A stretch of 64,000 nucleotides of DNA, from NCBI GenBank assembly GCA_963792705.1, contig CAWBXD010000004.1:124001-188000 (forward strand), in the 5' to 3' direction. Source of the DNA: JBBQVS01 sp963792705 (GTDB lineage Bacteria; Chloroflexota; Ktedonobacteria; Ktedonobacterales; Ktedonobacteraceae). The position numbers and the translations under genes are program-made. This document shows positions 44,153 to 52,894 of the stretch, one piece after another. The notes beneath the pieces were generated by a model, which saw only the letters and a program-made list of their open reading frames with translations, searched no databases and was not told the origin of the DNA. The stretch's first letter is position 1, and every line of letters starts with the position of its first letter.

Positions 44153-44339
44153 TAGTTGATTGGACGTAAACAACGCATAAACGTTGCCTTCCTCAGCATA
44201 AATAAAATGTATATATGCTTCTCCATATTCCGCTTAGTTGTTTGTTCAGGATAGCGAGGAGAAAGGCAGGGAAGGATTATTTACGTTTTATTTATACGGG
44301 AGCGGTCACGTTTATGTGCTGTTTACGTCCAATCAACTA
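44153..44339. mobile_element. MITE-like element with ~58-bp terminal inverted repeats and TA flanks
   Basis: The left end reads TAGTTGATTGGACGTAAACA and the right end is its reverse complement (44320-44339). The ends match over ~58 bp (44153-44211 against 44282-44339) with a diverged block in the middle of each arm. The element is 187 bp including TA at both ends and has no ORF. TA flanks suggest an IS630/Tc1-mariner-type transposase acting in trans. It sits 72 bp upstream of the ABC operon start. Confidence 0.7.
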
Positions 44340-44410
44340 TACTTTCTTTACAAGCTTGTAGCATCGCACACATGCAGTGATAGCAGAAGATTACCTATGA
44401 AAGGAGTCTT

Positions 44411-45271
44411 GTGAACAACTCTCTTCCTATCAAAGATGTATCAACTCATTCACATAATGCGTCGGATCAAGGCACCTATGCCATCGAATTACGAGACGCG
44501 ACTAAGCGGTTTCAGACGCCAAACGGCAAGGCGTATACCGCGATTCACGACATCAACTTGACCGTCGCCCCCGGCGAGTTCGTCGCTGTGGTTGGGCCAA
44601 CCGGCTGTGGCAAATCCACCACATTGAGCCTTATTTCCGGGCTGGAGCAGCCGAGTGAAGGTTCAGTGCAGGTGATGGGCAAGCCCGTGCAAGGCATTGA
44701 TCCGCGTATTGGCTATGTTTTCCAGGCCGATGCCGTTTTCCCCTGGAAGAGTGTCCTCAACAATGTTGCAACAGGTCCGCTATTTCGGGGTCGGCGAAAG
44801 GCCGAAGCACTGGAACTCGCTCATGATTGGATCGCACGCGTCGGGCTGTCCGGTTTCGAGAACCACTACCCACACCAACTCTCTGGTGGCATGCGTAAGC
44901 GTGTAGCGTTGGCCCAAACCTTTATCAACGAGCCGCAGATACTACTAATGGACGAGCCGTTCAGTGCGCTCGATGTGCAGACACGGGCCATGATGGAAGA
45001 CGAACTGCTGCAAATGTGGTCCTCGATTTCGGCCTCGGTGGTCTTCGTCACTCACGACCTTGAGGAAGCAATTTCTCTGGCCGACCGGGTGTGCGTGCTC
45101 ACAGCCGGACCAGCTACCGTCAAGGGGATTTATACCATCGATCTGCCACGTCCTCGCAACGTGGCGGAAATCCGCTTCGAGCCGCGTTTTGTCCAACTGT
45201 ATCACGAAATTTGGGAAGATCTTCGCAACGAGGTGATTATTAGCTATGAGCGTAACAAACTACGAGTTTAA
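44411..45271 (+). CDS. ABC transporter ATP-binding protein, NitT/TauT (SsuB/TauB) type
   Basis: A 286-aa ATPase. Walker A GPTGCGKST, Q-loop in YVFQADAVFPWKSV, signature LSGGMRKRVALAQTF, Walker B ILLMDEPFSALD and H-loop VTHDLEEAISLADRV are complete; the FPWKSVLNNV and C-terminal RFEPRFVQLYHEIW stretches fit the nitrate/sulfonate/taurine class. GTG start with AAAGGAG upstream. First gene of a three-gene importer operon; the permease start overlaps its 3' end by 26 bp. Likely cargo classes are sulfonates, nitrate or pyrimidine-precursor-like compounds, undecided by sequence. Confidence 0.93.
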   Translation: MNNSLPIKDVSTHSHNASDQGTYAIELRDATKRFQTPNGKAYTAIHDINLTVAPGEFVAVVGPTGCGKSTTLSLISGLEQPSEGSVQVMGKPVQGIDPRIGYVFQADAVFPWKSVLNNVATGPLFRGRRKAEALELAHDWIARVGLSGFENHYPHQLSGGMRKRVALAQTFINEPQILLMDEPFSALDVQTRAMMEDELLQMWSSISASVVFVTHDLEEAISLADRVCVLTAGPATVKGIYTIDLPRPRNVAEIRFEPRFVQLYHEIWEDLRNEVIISYERNKLRV

Positions 45272-46118
45272 GGAGACTACCACTACTCCTGAGAGTCAGG
45301 GAGTGCTAGAGGCCACCGCTGCCCGCCGCCGTCGCAGTGTTATGGTCAACACGTTGCGTATCCTGCTACTGGTCGTGATCATCGGCGGCTGGGAACTCTT
45401 CACCCGTGTGGGCATCGTTGATCCATTCTTTTGGGGACGACCTTCAGGTATCTGGATGCAGTTGGTCACATGGGTTACGCAGGGAACAGCACAAGGATCA
45501 TTGTGGGAGCAAATCGCGGTCACTATGGAGGAGGCCATCCTTGGCTTCGTGATTGGTGCTGTTCTCGGAGTCGTTTTCGGCATTTTGCTTGGACGCAACC
45601 GCTTCCTCGCTGATGTGCTAGGTCCCTATGTTAAGGTAGCCAATTCAATTCCACGCGTCACGCTCGCCCCTCTTTTCGCCATTGGTTTTGGCCTGGGGAT
45701 GCAATCCAAAGTAGCACTGGCGGTCGTGCTAGTCTTCTTCATCGTCTTTTTCAACGCCTTTCAAGGAGTACGTGAGGTTGACCGTAACCTGCTCGCTAAC
45801 GCACGCATCCTGGGGGCGAACCAGCGACGTGTCACCACAGCAGTGATCATTCCTTCTGCCCTGACATGGATATTCGCCAGTCTACACACCAGTTTCAGCT
45901 TTGCGCTAGTCGGCGCGGTGGTCGGTGAGTTCATAGGTGCGACTCAAGGTATCGGCCTGCTGATCCAGAATGCCGGATCTAACTTCAACCCCAATGGTGT
46001 CTTCGCGGCAATGGTCGTTCTGGCAATAGTGGCATTGCTGTCAGAGTTTCTTATCACAGCGCTGGAACGTCGTCTGCTCAGGTGGAAGCCTAATACCATC
46101 AGCGACGTAACCATCTAG
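45246..46118 (+). CDS. ABC transporter permease, NitT/TauT (SsuC) type
   Basis: A 290-aa inner-membrane permease with about 6 helices starting at residue ~35 (LRILLLVVIIGGWELFTRVG). The EAA loop reads ANARILGANQRRVTTAVIIP, and the ending LITALERRLLRWKP is typical. It should dimerise and pair with the preceding ATPase. Start ATG 45246 lies inside the end of that gene, with GAGG 12 nt upstream. Confidence 0.93.
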   Translation: MSVTNYEFKETTTTPESQGVLEATAARRRRSVMVNTLRILLLVVIIGGWELFTRVGIVDPFFWGRPSGIWMQLVTWVTQGTAQGSLWEQIAVTMEEAILGFVIGAVLGVVFGILLGRNRFLADVLGPYVKVANSIPRVTLAPLFAIGFGLGMQSKVALAVVLVFFIVFFNAFQGVREVDRNLLANARILGANQRRVTTAVIIPSALTWIFASLHTSFSFALVGAVVGEFIGATQGIGLLIQNAGSNFNPNGVFAAMVVLAIVALLSEFLITALERRLLRWKPNTISDVTI

Positions 46119-46336
46119 GGCTGGAAGGGACAGAACGAATTGACCCCTCATACCAAGACTCAATGACAGCGAATGGAGCCTTGATACGGGGAGAAGGAGG
46201 AAATGACGAGAAGAGGAAGAACATCTATGGAATGTGTCATGTGAGCAAGAAAACCTCCCAGTTAATGGGATTTCCTGACAGCAATATCTTAACTGGTCAC
46301 GGAAAGTGACCAGGGAAAACAAAGAGGAGACTATCT

Positions 46337-47398
46337 ATGAACTCGCGGAATCGACAGGGGCGTCGGTACGGCCTTCTCGTCAGTATCATCTTCGTTCTGC
46401 TACTGAGTGCGTGTGGGAGTAGTGGTACCACCACCACCACCACTACCGCAAATGGTACCGTGACGACAGTTACGCACCTCAAGATCATGGTTGGCGGCAT
46501 CAGCAAACAGATCTATTTGCCAAATGAGCTTACTCAGCAGCTTGGGTACTTTAAGCAGGAAGGACTCGAAGTGACGCTGATCGACGAAGCGTCGGGGCAA
46601 TCGTCGGAGAATGAAGTGCTGGCCGGTCAGGTGGATGCAGGCTCCGGGTCATACAACCACACCATCGAGCTACAGCCGAAAGGCAAGCAAATGGAAGCTG
46701 TGGTTCTGTTGAACATTGCGCCAGGTGAAGCTGAGATCGTTTCTGCCAAAGCTGCCAGCCAAATTCACTCCGTCAAAGACCTCAAAGGCAAGAATTTGGG
46801 TGTGACTGAACTCGGCTCAGGAACACAAACCCTAACCACTGCACTGTTGCATAATGTTGGCGTTACGCCAGATCAGGTGCATTTTATACCAGTGGGTGCG
46901 GGAGATACGTTTATCGCAGCGTTGCAACAGGGGAAAATTGACGCTGGCATGACGACTGAACCGACGATCTCACGTATCTTATCAAGCGGTGTCGGTAAAG
47001 TCCTGGTTGACTTGCGCTCACCACAATCGACCCAGGCAGCACTTGGCGGACCCTATCCGTTCATCAGCCTGTTTATGAACAACAGCTACGTCAACAGCCA
47101 CAAAGATGTCGTTCAGAAGCTGGTAAACGCCTATGTCAAGACCCTGAAGTGGATTCATACGCATACGGCTGACCAGATCGCGGCCATGATGCCGCCTGAC
47201 TACTACGCCGGTAATAAGGCCTTATATGTGACGGCGTTGCAAAACCAACTGGCTATCTTCAGTCCAGACGGTGTAATGCCCACTGGCGCACCGGAGTCAG
47301 TGCTGAGCGTTGAGAATGCGAACAAACTGATCCCGGCAGGCAGTCAGATTGATCTCAGCTCAACATTCACCAATGAGTTTGTGAACAAAGCAAGCTAA
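46337..47398 (+). CDS. ABC transporter substrate-binding lipoprotein (NMT1/SsuA-like)
   Basis: A 353-aa secreted lipoprotein: basic N-terminus, hydrophobic helix, lipobox LLLSACGSS, then a Thr-rich linker. The mature part is a periplasmic-binding fold type II of the NMT1/THI5-SsuA kind (LGYFKQEGLEVTLIDEASGQ; LAGQVDAGSGSYNHTIE; LKGKNLGVTELGSGTQTL; GKIDAGMTTEPTI). It is the third gene of the NitT/TauT-type importer, 218 bp after the permease; that gap contains a stem CTGGTCAC/GTGACCAG (46293-46313) that could set relative expression. GAGGAG precedes ATG 46337. Confidence 0.92.
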   Translation: MNSRNRQGRRYGLLVSIIFVLLLSACGSSGTTTTTTTANGTVTTVTHLKIMVGGISKQIYLPNELTQQLGYFKQEGLEVTLIDEASGQSSENEVLAGQVDAGSGSYNHTIELQPKGKQMEAVVLLNIAPGEAEIVSAKAASQIHSVKDLKGKNLGVTELGSGTQTLTTALLHNVGVTPDQVHFIPVGAGDTFIAALQQGKIDAGMTTEPTISRILSSGVGKVLVDLRSPQSTQAALGGPYPFISLFMNNSYVNSHKDVVQKLVNAYVKTLKWIHTHTADQIAAMMPPDYYAGNKALYVTALQNQLAIFSPDGVMPTGAPESVLSVENANKLIPAGSQIDLSSTFTNEFVNKAS

Positions 47399-47411
47399 TC
47401 TTTCAACTTTG

Positions 47412-47451
47412 ACGGTGAGGGAGCCAAACTCGAGTTTGGCTCCCTCACCGT
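47412..47451 (+). terminator. 20-bp palindromic hairpin after the NitT/TauT-type operon
   Basis: ACGGTGAGGGAGCCAAACTC and its perfect complement form a continuous palindrome (47412-47451), 13 bp after the stop of the binding-protein gene. The T-run after it is poor (TTATTAAG). Confidence 0.75.
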
Positions 47452-47804
47452 TATTAAGAGGAAGCACAGCCAATATTGGCTGTAAATCCCACAATTCTAC
47501 TAGTAGTTAGTCCAGTTTGATATTTAAGGAAATGCTTTCGCCTCGTGCAGATCACATGAATAAGTCTCTTCCAGGCCTTGCACCACCCCTAACACGAACC
47601 CTCTTTTGTTTGCCTCTTTGCACTCACTGTGTTATCCTATGGAGTATTGAGAGGTACTCATTAATAATGACGAAAGAGGTGCCCCACTCAACTTCTACAG
47701 CAAAGTATTTCGGGTCTATGGAAGTACATTTTATGGCGAGGTGAGTGTGTGAAAGCGAACTCTCCACACTCATCTTGTCATAGACGGATGAAGGAGATAC
47801 TATT
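47452..47804. other. Gap between the two importer operons
   Basis: A ~350-bp stretch with no credible gene. It contains a stem GAGTGTG/CACACTC about 50 bp before the next gene and AAGGAG (ribosome binding site) at its end. The promoter of the second importer operon must lie here but could not be fixed. Confidence 0.35.
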
Positions 47805-49052
47805 GTGGCACGAAAGCAACGAAAACACGCGCTTCTCGCAAGCACTATTTTCCTCATGCTTATGCTGAGCTCGTGTGTGCAAATCAATGGTGGCGGCGGC
47901 ACAACCCCTAGTACTCAAGCGGGACCACTAAAGGTCGGGATTTCTCTGTCACTTACGGGCGATGCTTCTGGTGATGGTCAATCACTCAAGCAGGGCTATC
48001 AGTTGTGGCAAGACTACATCAATCAAAAGGGCGGTCTTCTCGGACACCAAGTCCAACTGGTTATTTATGATGACGCAACACGACCGGAGCAGGCACAGTT
48101 GAACTACCAGAAGTTGATCACCGTTGATAAGGTCAACTTCACATTTGGTCCATTCGACGATGACTTCACCGTGAATGGAGCAACGGTTGCCAGTAAGTAC
48201 GGGTATCCCTTTTTACAGGGAACTGGAACGTCTCCCCAGGACTTCACGCACGGACTCACCAATATGTTCTGCGTATCGTTAACTTCCTCAAAATACATGG
48301 CGACTCTAATCAATTATATCCTCTCCTTACCCTTGCCGACGCGACCTAAGACCGTCGCCTACACCACCTCGGACAACGCCTTCACCTCATCACAGGTAAC
48401 TCCTGCAATAGCGAAATTGGAAGCGGGTGGATTGAAGACTGTCTTGAACCAGACCTATCCGCAGGAAAATACCGATCTGAACCCACTCGCACAGAAGGTG
48501 GTGAACTCTCACGCCGATGTGGTCATCGCGGGCACCGACACACTTGCGAACAGCGTCGCGTATGTGAACTACTTTGCGACCCAGCATTACAATCCGAAAG
48601 TGATTATCTTCACATCCGGTCCCGACCAGGGGTCGGCGTTCACGAGCGCAATTGGGAAGCACAGCCCCGAAGGAATCCTCATTGCGAACAACGGCTGGTG
48701 GCCTCAAGTGAAGACCTACCAGAACGACTACTTTGTTCCTGCGTTCATCAAAAAATTCGGCGGTGATGAGAATGGCATTGGCTCAGATGCTGTGCAGGCG
48801 TTCTCCATAGGTCAAACACTCGAGCAAGCAGTCAATACTTCACAGAGCATTGAAAACGTAAAGCTCATGAGCGCACTTCGCACGGGAACGTTCAATACGC
48901 TTCAAGGACCAGTCAAGTTCGGCGCAGACGGGGAGAACGTCGTGGCATCTCCCTACCTTTTCCAATGGCAAAAGAACGCGTTAATTCCGGTATACCCGCT
49001 TACCATCGCTCAATCAAGCGTAGAGTATCCTAAAGCTCCCTGGAAAGACTAG
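47805..49052 (+). CDS. Branched-chain amino acid-type ABC substrate-binding lipoprotein
   Basis: A 415-aa lipoprotein with signal LLASTIFLMLMLSSC (lipobox Cys) and a Gly-rich linker. The mature protein is a periplasmic-binding fold type I receptor (Peripla_BP_6, LivJ/AmiC-like): KVGISLSLTGDASGDGQSLK, QLVIYDDATRPEQAQLNYQK, and NTLQGPVKFGADGENVVASP at the C-terminus. GTG start, AAGGAG 8 nt upstream. It leads the livHMGF-like operon. Such receptors take leucine-type amino acids, amides, urea or aromatic acids; specificity is open. A 13-bp palindrome spans its stop codon. Confidence 0.92.
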   Translation: MARKQRKHALLASTIFLMLMLSSCVQINGGGGTTPSTQAGPLKVGISLSLTGDASGDGQSLKQGYQLWQDYINQKGGLLGHQVQLVIYDDATRPEQAQLNYQKLITVDKVNFTFGPFDDDFTVNGATVASKYGYPFLQGTGTSPQDFTHGLTNMFCVSLTSSKYMATLINYILSLPLPTRPKTVAYTTSDNAFTSSQVTPAIAKLEAGGLKTVLNQTYPQENTDLNPLAQKVVNSHADVVIAGTDTLANSVAYVNYFATQHYNPKVIIFTSGPDQGSAFTSAIGKHSPEGILIANNGWWPQVKTYQNDYFVPAFIKKFGGDENGIGSDAVQAFSIGQTLEQAVNTSQSIENVKLMSALRTGTFNTLQGPVKFGADGENVVASPYLFQWQKNALIPVYPLTIAQSSVEYPKAPWKD

Positions 49053-49138
49053 TCTTTCCAGGGCAGAACCACTACACGAGAAAAGCGTTCTCCCGTCCGC
49101 CCACCGTCAACGGCGAATGATGCCATTGACAGTGGGCG
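49038..49138 (+). terminator. Two hairpins after the binding-protein gene (likely processing/attenuation)
   Basis: A perfect 26-bp palindrome (49038-49063, CCCTGGAAAGACT and complement) includes the TAG stop at 49050-49052. A second stem follows (49098-49114 with 49122-49138, two mismatches). Neither has a T-run. Together they may protect the receptor mRNA and reduce read-through into the permease genes, keeping the receptor in excess. Confidence 0.6.
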
Positions 49139-49159
49139 AACTACTAGAAAGGTTGATCA

Positions 49160-50047
49160 GTGTCCATCATCTTACAAGGCGTCGTTCAAGGTGTCATACT
49201 GGGGGTTCTGACAGGCGGTGTCTATGCGCTTATGGCTTCGGGGTTGACGTTGATTTTCGGCGTGCTTGAAATCATCAACGTCGCACAAGGTATCCTGGTC
49301 GTGTTGGGAGCCTACCTGAGTTTTGTTTTGGAGAAGAACCTGCACATCGACCTCTTTTTAGGACTTTTCATCACGCTTCCGCTCATGTTCGGTCTGGGAG
49401 TCCTGCTCGAATGGGTCGTGATCCGAAGGCTGAAGCAGGAACAAATCACCTTGTCCATCCTGGCAACCTACGCGATAGCACTCATCATCGAGGGCATCCT
49501 CGGTTTCTTTTTTACCACAAATTTTCGGGAACTGCATACGTGGTATATCGACGGCACATTTAGCGTGGACGGATTCTACATCAACTACGTCTATATTTTC
49601 ACATTTCTCTTAAGTGTGGTCCTCTTGATCGCAGTCTTCTTGCTGGTCTACCGAACTGATTTTGGACGCAAATTGCGTGCATCAATGCAGAACCGCACTG
49701 CGGCGGCCCTCATTGGCATCAACGTGTCACGCATACAGGCGATCACTTATGGTTTGGGGACTGCTCTTGCCGCTGCAGGCGGTATGGCGTTTGGCGCGAC
49801 AAATGCGTTTAATCCTGCGAGTTCGTATGACTTGATTTACCGCTTGCTCGTCATTATCGTGTTAGGCGGTCTCGGAAGCCTGCGAGGGGCCCTGGTTGGA
49901 TCGCTTCTCATGGTCATTCTTGGAGATGTTGTAGCACTAGTCTGGTCCCCGGTCTGGTCAAGCACCGTCTTTTTCGCTCTCCTCGTGATCCTGCTTGTAT
50001 TTCGACCACAGGGACTCTTTGGACGACTTGAGGGAAGAAAGCAATGA
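49160..50047 (+). CDS. Branched-chain amino acid ABC transporter permease (LivH type)
   Basis: A 295-aa permease with about 8 helices. LTGGVYALMASGLTLIFGVL and EIINVAQGILVVLGAYLSF at the N-terminus and LVIIVLGGLGSLRGALVGSL near the C-terminus are the LivH hallmarks; the coupling loop is RTAAALIGINVSRIQ. GTG start with AAAGG upstream. It overlaps the next permease by 4 bp (ATGA). Confidence 0.94.
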   Translation: MSIILQGVVQGVILGVLTGGVYALMASGLTLIFGVLEIINVAQGILVVLGAYLSFVLEKNLHIDLFLGLFITLPLMFGLGVLLEWVVIRRLKQEQITLSILATYAIALIIEGILGFFFTTNFRELHTWYIDGTFSVDGFYINYVYIFTFLLSVVLLIAVFLLVYRTDFGRKLRASMQNRTAAALIGINVSRIQAITYGLGTALAAAGGMAFGATNAFNPASSYDLIYRLLVIIVLGGLGSLRGALVGSLLMVILGDVVALVWSPVWSSTVFFALLVILLVFRPQGLFGRLEGRKQ

Positions 50048-51072
50048 ACACACTGAGAAGAGGAGGAATCCTCGTACTCCTGGTCCTAGCCCTGATATTT
50101 CCCTTGGTGATCTCTCCCAATAACGTCGTCACCGAAATTGGCATTTACACGCTCATCTTCGCGGTAGGAGCAACGGGTTGGAATGTCTTTTCCGGCTACA
50201 CAGGCTATATATCCGTTGGTCATACCGTCTACTTCGGTGTTGGAGCCTATACTATGGCTCTGACCTGCCAGAACATGAGCATTCCGGGTGGATTTCTTCC
50301 CTTTCTGGTTGTTCCACTGGCCGGACTCGTCGCGAGCCTCTTCGCCATTCCTCTGGGTGCCATCGTGCTACGCACGCGGAGGTACGCCTTTAGCATAACC
50401 ACTATCGCGGTGCTGTTCATCTTCCAACTCCTGGGATTTAATTTAAGGGGCATTACGAACGGTTCTGCTGGCCTGTACTTGCCTGTAATACCCGGCTTTC
50501 CTGGTTTAACCGATCTCTATTTCTACTACGTGGCATTGATCCTGGTCCTGGTCGCGGTCGCGGTCTCCTGGCGCATCCGCCACTCGAAGTACGGCCTGGG
50601 CCTCCTCGCCATCCGTGACGATGAGGACCGCGCCTTTGGTCTGGGAATAAAAACAGGGTACTACAAACTCGCCGCGTATGTGGTCTCCGCGCTCTTTGTC
50701 GGGATGGCGGGTGCTATGTTCGCCTACTTCGTTGGGACCATTCATCCAGAGTTTGTCTTTGACCCCATCGTGGATGTCAATTTGACCACCATCGCCTTTC
50801 TGGGTGGGCTGGGAACACTTTCAGGCACGCTGATTGGAGCAGTACTGGTCGTGCCTTTACAACAATGGTTGACGCTTCAGTTTGGTGGCAGTAGCTTAAA
50901 TCTTATTCTGTTCGGCACGTTCCTCCTGCTTATCCTCCTCGTCATGCCACAGGGCATTGTCCCAACCGCGAAAAGTAAGTGGATAGCCTGGAGAGCTTCT
51001 CATCCTAAGAAGGTTCGTGTCCCTGCTCCACCTCAGGAACGACCCGCCCTTGTAGAGAGGAGCGAGGGATGA
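50044..51072 (+). CDS. Branched-chain amino acid ABC transporter permease (LivM type)
   Basis: A 342-aa permease, partner of the LivH-like protein. GYTGYISVGHTVYFGVGAYT, LLAIRDDEDRAFGLGIKTGY (coupling loop) and IAFLGGLGTLSGTLIGAVLV are family signatures. The last ~35 residues are basic and Pro-rich, presumably cytoplasmic. It overlaps both neighbours by 4 bp, so translation of the four transporter genes is coupled. Confidence 0.94.
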   Translation: MNTLRRGGILVLLVLALIFPLVISPNNVVTEIGIYTLIFAVGATGWNVFSGYTGYISVGHTVYFGVGAYTMALTCQNMSIPGGFLPFLVVPLAGLVASLFAIPLGAIVLRTRRYAFSITTIAVLFIFQLLGFNLRGITNGSAGLYLPVIPGFPGLTDLYFYYVALILVLVAVAVSWRIRHSKYGLGLLAIRDDEDRAFGLGIKTGYYKLAAYVVSALFVGMAGAMFAYFVGTIHPEFVFDPIVDVNLTTIAFLGGLGTLSGTLIGAVLVVPLQQWLTLQFGGSSLNLILFGTFLLLILLVMPQGIVPTAKSKWIAWRASHPKKVRVPAPPQERPALVERSEG

Positions 51073-51800
51073 GCCTTTTAGAAATACAAGCAGTTTCTAA
51101 ATCCTTTGGGGGGATACGCGCATTAGATGGTTGCTCCCTCATCGTTGAGCAGGGAACGATCACAGGGTTGATTGGTCCAAACGGCTCAGGAAAAACGACG
51201 CTGTTCAATGTGATCACTGGCTACGAGCATATAGATACGGGTGAAATACGCTTCGGCGGCAGAGCCATCTCAACAGAGAAAGCTGATAGGATATTCGACT
51301 TGGGGATCGGGCGCACGTTCCAACTGACGCGCATCTTCCCGCGCCTCACCGTTCTCGAAAACATGCATGTTGCTCTTCCTCGTCAGGTGAGAGGCTTACT
51401 CAAACAGTGGGGATCATCGGACGAGCGACAGCAGGCCCTGGACCTGCTCGACTTCGTGAACCTGGGCAAACTCCAAGACGAGTTGGCGGGCAACCTCTCG
51501 TATGGACAGAAGAAACTTCTGGAATTCGCGCTCATCCTTGTGGCAAAGCCCCAGATGATCCTCTTGGATGAGCCAGCCGGTGGTGTGAACCCCACGATGA
51601 TCAACGAACTGGCGCGGAGCATCCGTAGTCTCAACGAGCAGCAGAAACTCACGTTCCTGGTCGTCGAACACAATATGGAATTCGTGATGCGACTCTGCCA
51701 TAGGGTAAATGTGATGCACCGAGGAACGACAATCGCAAGTGGGGCACCCGAAGAGATACGTACAAATCCAATGGTGCTTGATGCCTACTTAGGAGCGTGA
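51069..51800 (+). CDS. Branched-chain amino acid ABC transporter ATP-binding protein (LivG type)
   Basis: A 243-aa ATPase: Walker A GPNGSGKTT, GIGRTFQLTRIFPRLTVLEN (Q-loop), signature NLSYGQKKLLEFALIL, Walker B MILLDEPAGGVNP, H-loop VVEHNMEFVMRL. The DEPAGGVNP variant and final TNPMVLDAYLG are typical of LivG. It works as a heterodimer with the LivF-like protein encoded next. Confidence 0.95.
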   Translation: MSLLEIQAVSKSFGGIRALDGCSLIVEQGTITGLIGPNGSGKTTLFNVITGYEHIDTGEIRFGGRAISTEKADRIFDLGIGRTFQLTRIFPRLTVLENMHVALPRQVRGLLKQWGSSDERQQALDLLDFVNLGKLQDELAGNLSYGQKKLLEFALILVAKPQMILLDEPAGGVNPTMINELARSIRSLNEQQKLTFLVVEHNMEFVMRLCHRVNVMHRGTTIASGAPEEIRTNPMVLDAYLGA

Positions 51801-51802
51801 AT

Positions 51803-52570
51803 ATGCTGAAGTTAACACAGGTTGTTGCAGGCTATGGCGGTGGAGACGTTTTACAAGGGGTGGACCTTGAAGTCGTGCAAGGGTCTCTGACCTGCATCGT
51901 CGGGCCGAATGGTGCGGGGAAGTCCACTGTGCTACGAACGATTAGTGGCCTGCTGAAGCCGCGTCTAGGGACGATCACGTATACTCACCCCACGACACAG
52001 AAGGTACATAGTCTAGTAGGCATGACAACGCAACGCATCTTGGAGTTGGGGATAGTGCAAATCGCGCAAGAGCATAGTCTCTTCCCCGAGATGAGTATAC
52101 GCGAAAATATGGAGTTGGGGGGACAAATCCTGCGCGACCGTAGCCAGATCGCACGCCGCCTGCGTGAGATCGAGGAGAGGTTCCCACTTGTGAAGGAGAG
52201 GGCAAAAGAACAAGCGCGCAGCCTTTCGGGGGGACAGCAGCGTCAGATTGAGATCGCACGTGCATTGATGCTCAGCCCGACGCTGGTGCTTGTGGATGAG
52301 CCTTCGATGAGTCTCGATCCCAAAACGCTTGAGCAAGTTTTTCTCACTATCGGGGAGATGCATAGCACTGGCACTACGGTGCTACTGGTCGAACAAAACG
52401 TTCGTGCGGGACTCGCCATCGCGACTCGTGGAGTTGTGATGGAGTCGGGGCGAGTACGTATGGAGGGTCCAGCGAAACAGGTGAGAGAAGACCCTGAGAT
52501 GAATCACCTGTTCTTCGGTGGAACCCTTTCGGGTGCTTATACCAATTTGCATTCTAAGCCTCAATTCTGA
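51803..52570 (+). CDS. Branched-chain amino acid ABC transporter ATP-binding protein (LivF type)
   Basis: A 255-aa ATPase: Walker A GPNGAGKST, signature LSGGQQRQIEIARAL, Walker B LVLVDEPSMSLDP and H-loop LLVEQNVRAGLAIATRGVVM. AGGAG (51791-51795) is 7 nt before ATG 51803, so this start is preferred to GTG 51797. It completes the high-affinity importer with the preceding three genes. A transposase remnant follows immediately. Confidence 0.94.
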   Translation: MLKLTQVVAGYGGGDVLQGVDLEVVQGSLTCIVGPNGAGKSTVLRTISGLLKPRLGTITYTHPTTQKVHSLVGMTTQRILELGIVQIAQEHSLFPEMSIRENMELGGQILRDRSQIARRLREIEERFPLVKERAKEQARSLSGGQQRQIEIARALMLSPTLVLVDEPSMSLDPKTLEQVFLTIGEMHSTGTTVLLVEQNVRAGLAIATRGVVMESGRVRMEGPAKQVREDPEMNHLFFGGTLSGAYTNLHSKPQF

Positions 52571-52571
52571 A

Positions 52572-52763
52572 ATGGGGAAAGAACATCATGGAACAAAAAT
52601 GGTCTTGATCAGCGGTCAACTCGCTGAGTCCTTTACAAAGAAGCTCGGTACCTATCGTCTCCAGTGCTGGAACCAGGGATGCTACACCATCATCCAACGA
52701 GAAAAAGAGGTGAGAGCCAAAGGTTACACAGGGTCACAACGAGCGATCTACCGCTATACTTAG
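52572..52763 (+). pseudogene. ISL3-like transposase fragment
   Basis: A 63-codon frame reading LGTYRLQCWNQGCYTIIQRE and then KEVRAKGYTGSQRAIYRY resembles the segment of ISL3-family transposases where W-x-x-G-x-x-N-x-x-x-L-x-R-E-I is followed by A-x-GYTGS-x-x-x-V-x-RY. The rest of the gene, its DDE residues and ends are absent. It is a short relic of an insertion directly behind the importer operon. Confidence 0.5.
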
Positions 52764-52773
52764 CTCATTCCTT

Positions 52774-52830
52774 CCCTTCGCGAGAATGCATAGAAGCCTT
52801 GAGACAGCTCCTATGCATTCTCGTGAAGGG
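52774..52830. repeat. 20-bp inverted repeat after the transposase remnant
   Basis: CCCTTCGCGAGAATGCATAG (52774-52793) pairs with 52811-52830 with one G-U, around a 17-nt loop. Purine-rich sequence follows, not T, so on the plus strand it is a weak terminator; on the minus strand it lies beyond the VOC gene and is followed there by mixed sequence. Confidence 0.6.
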
Positions 52831-52894
52831 AAAAGGGGAGACACAAGAAGTGTCCTTCTTTTCCCTTCAGAAGCCTCTCCCCTTTGCTTTCAGG

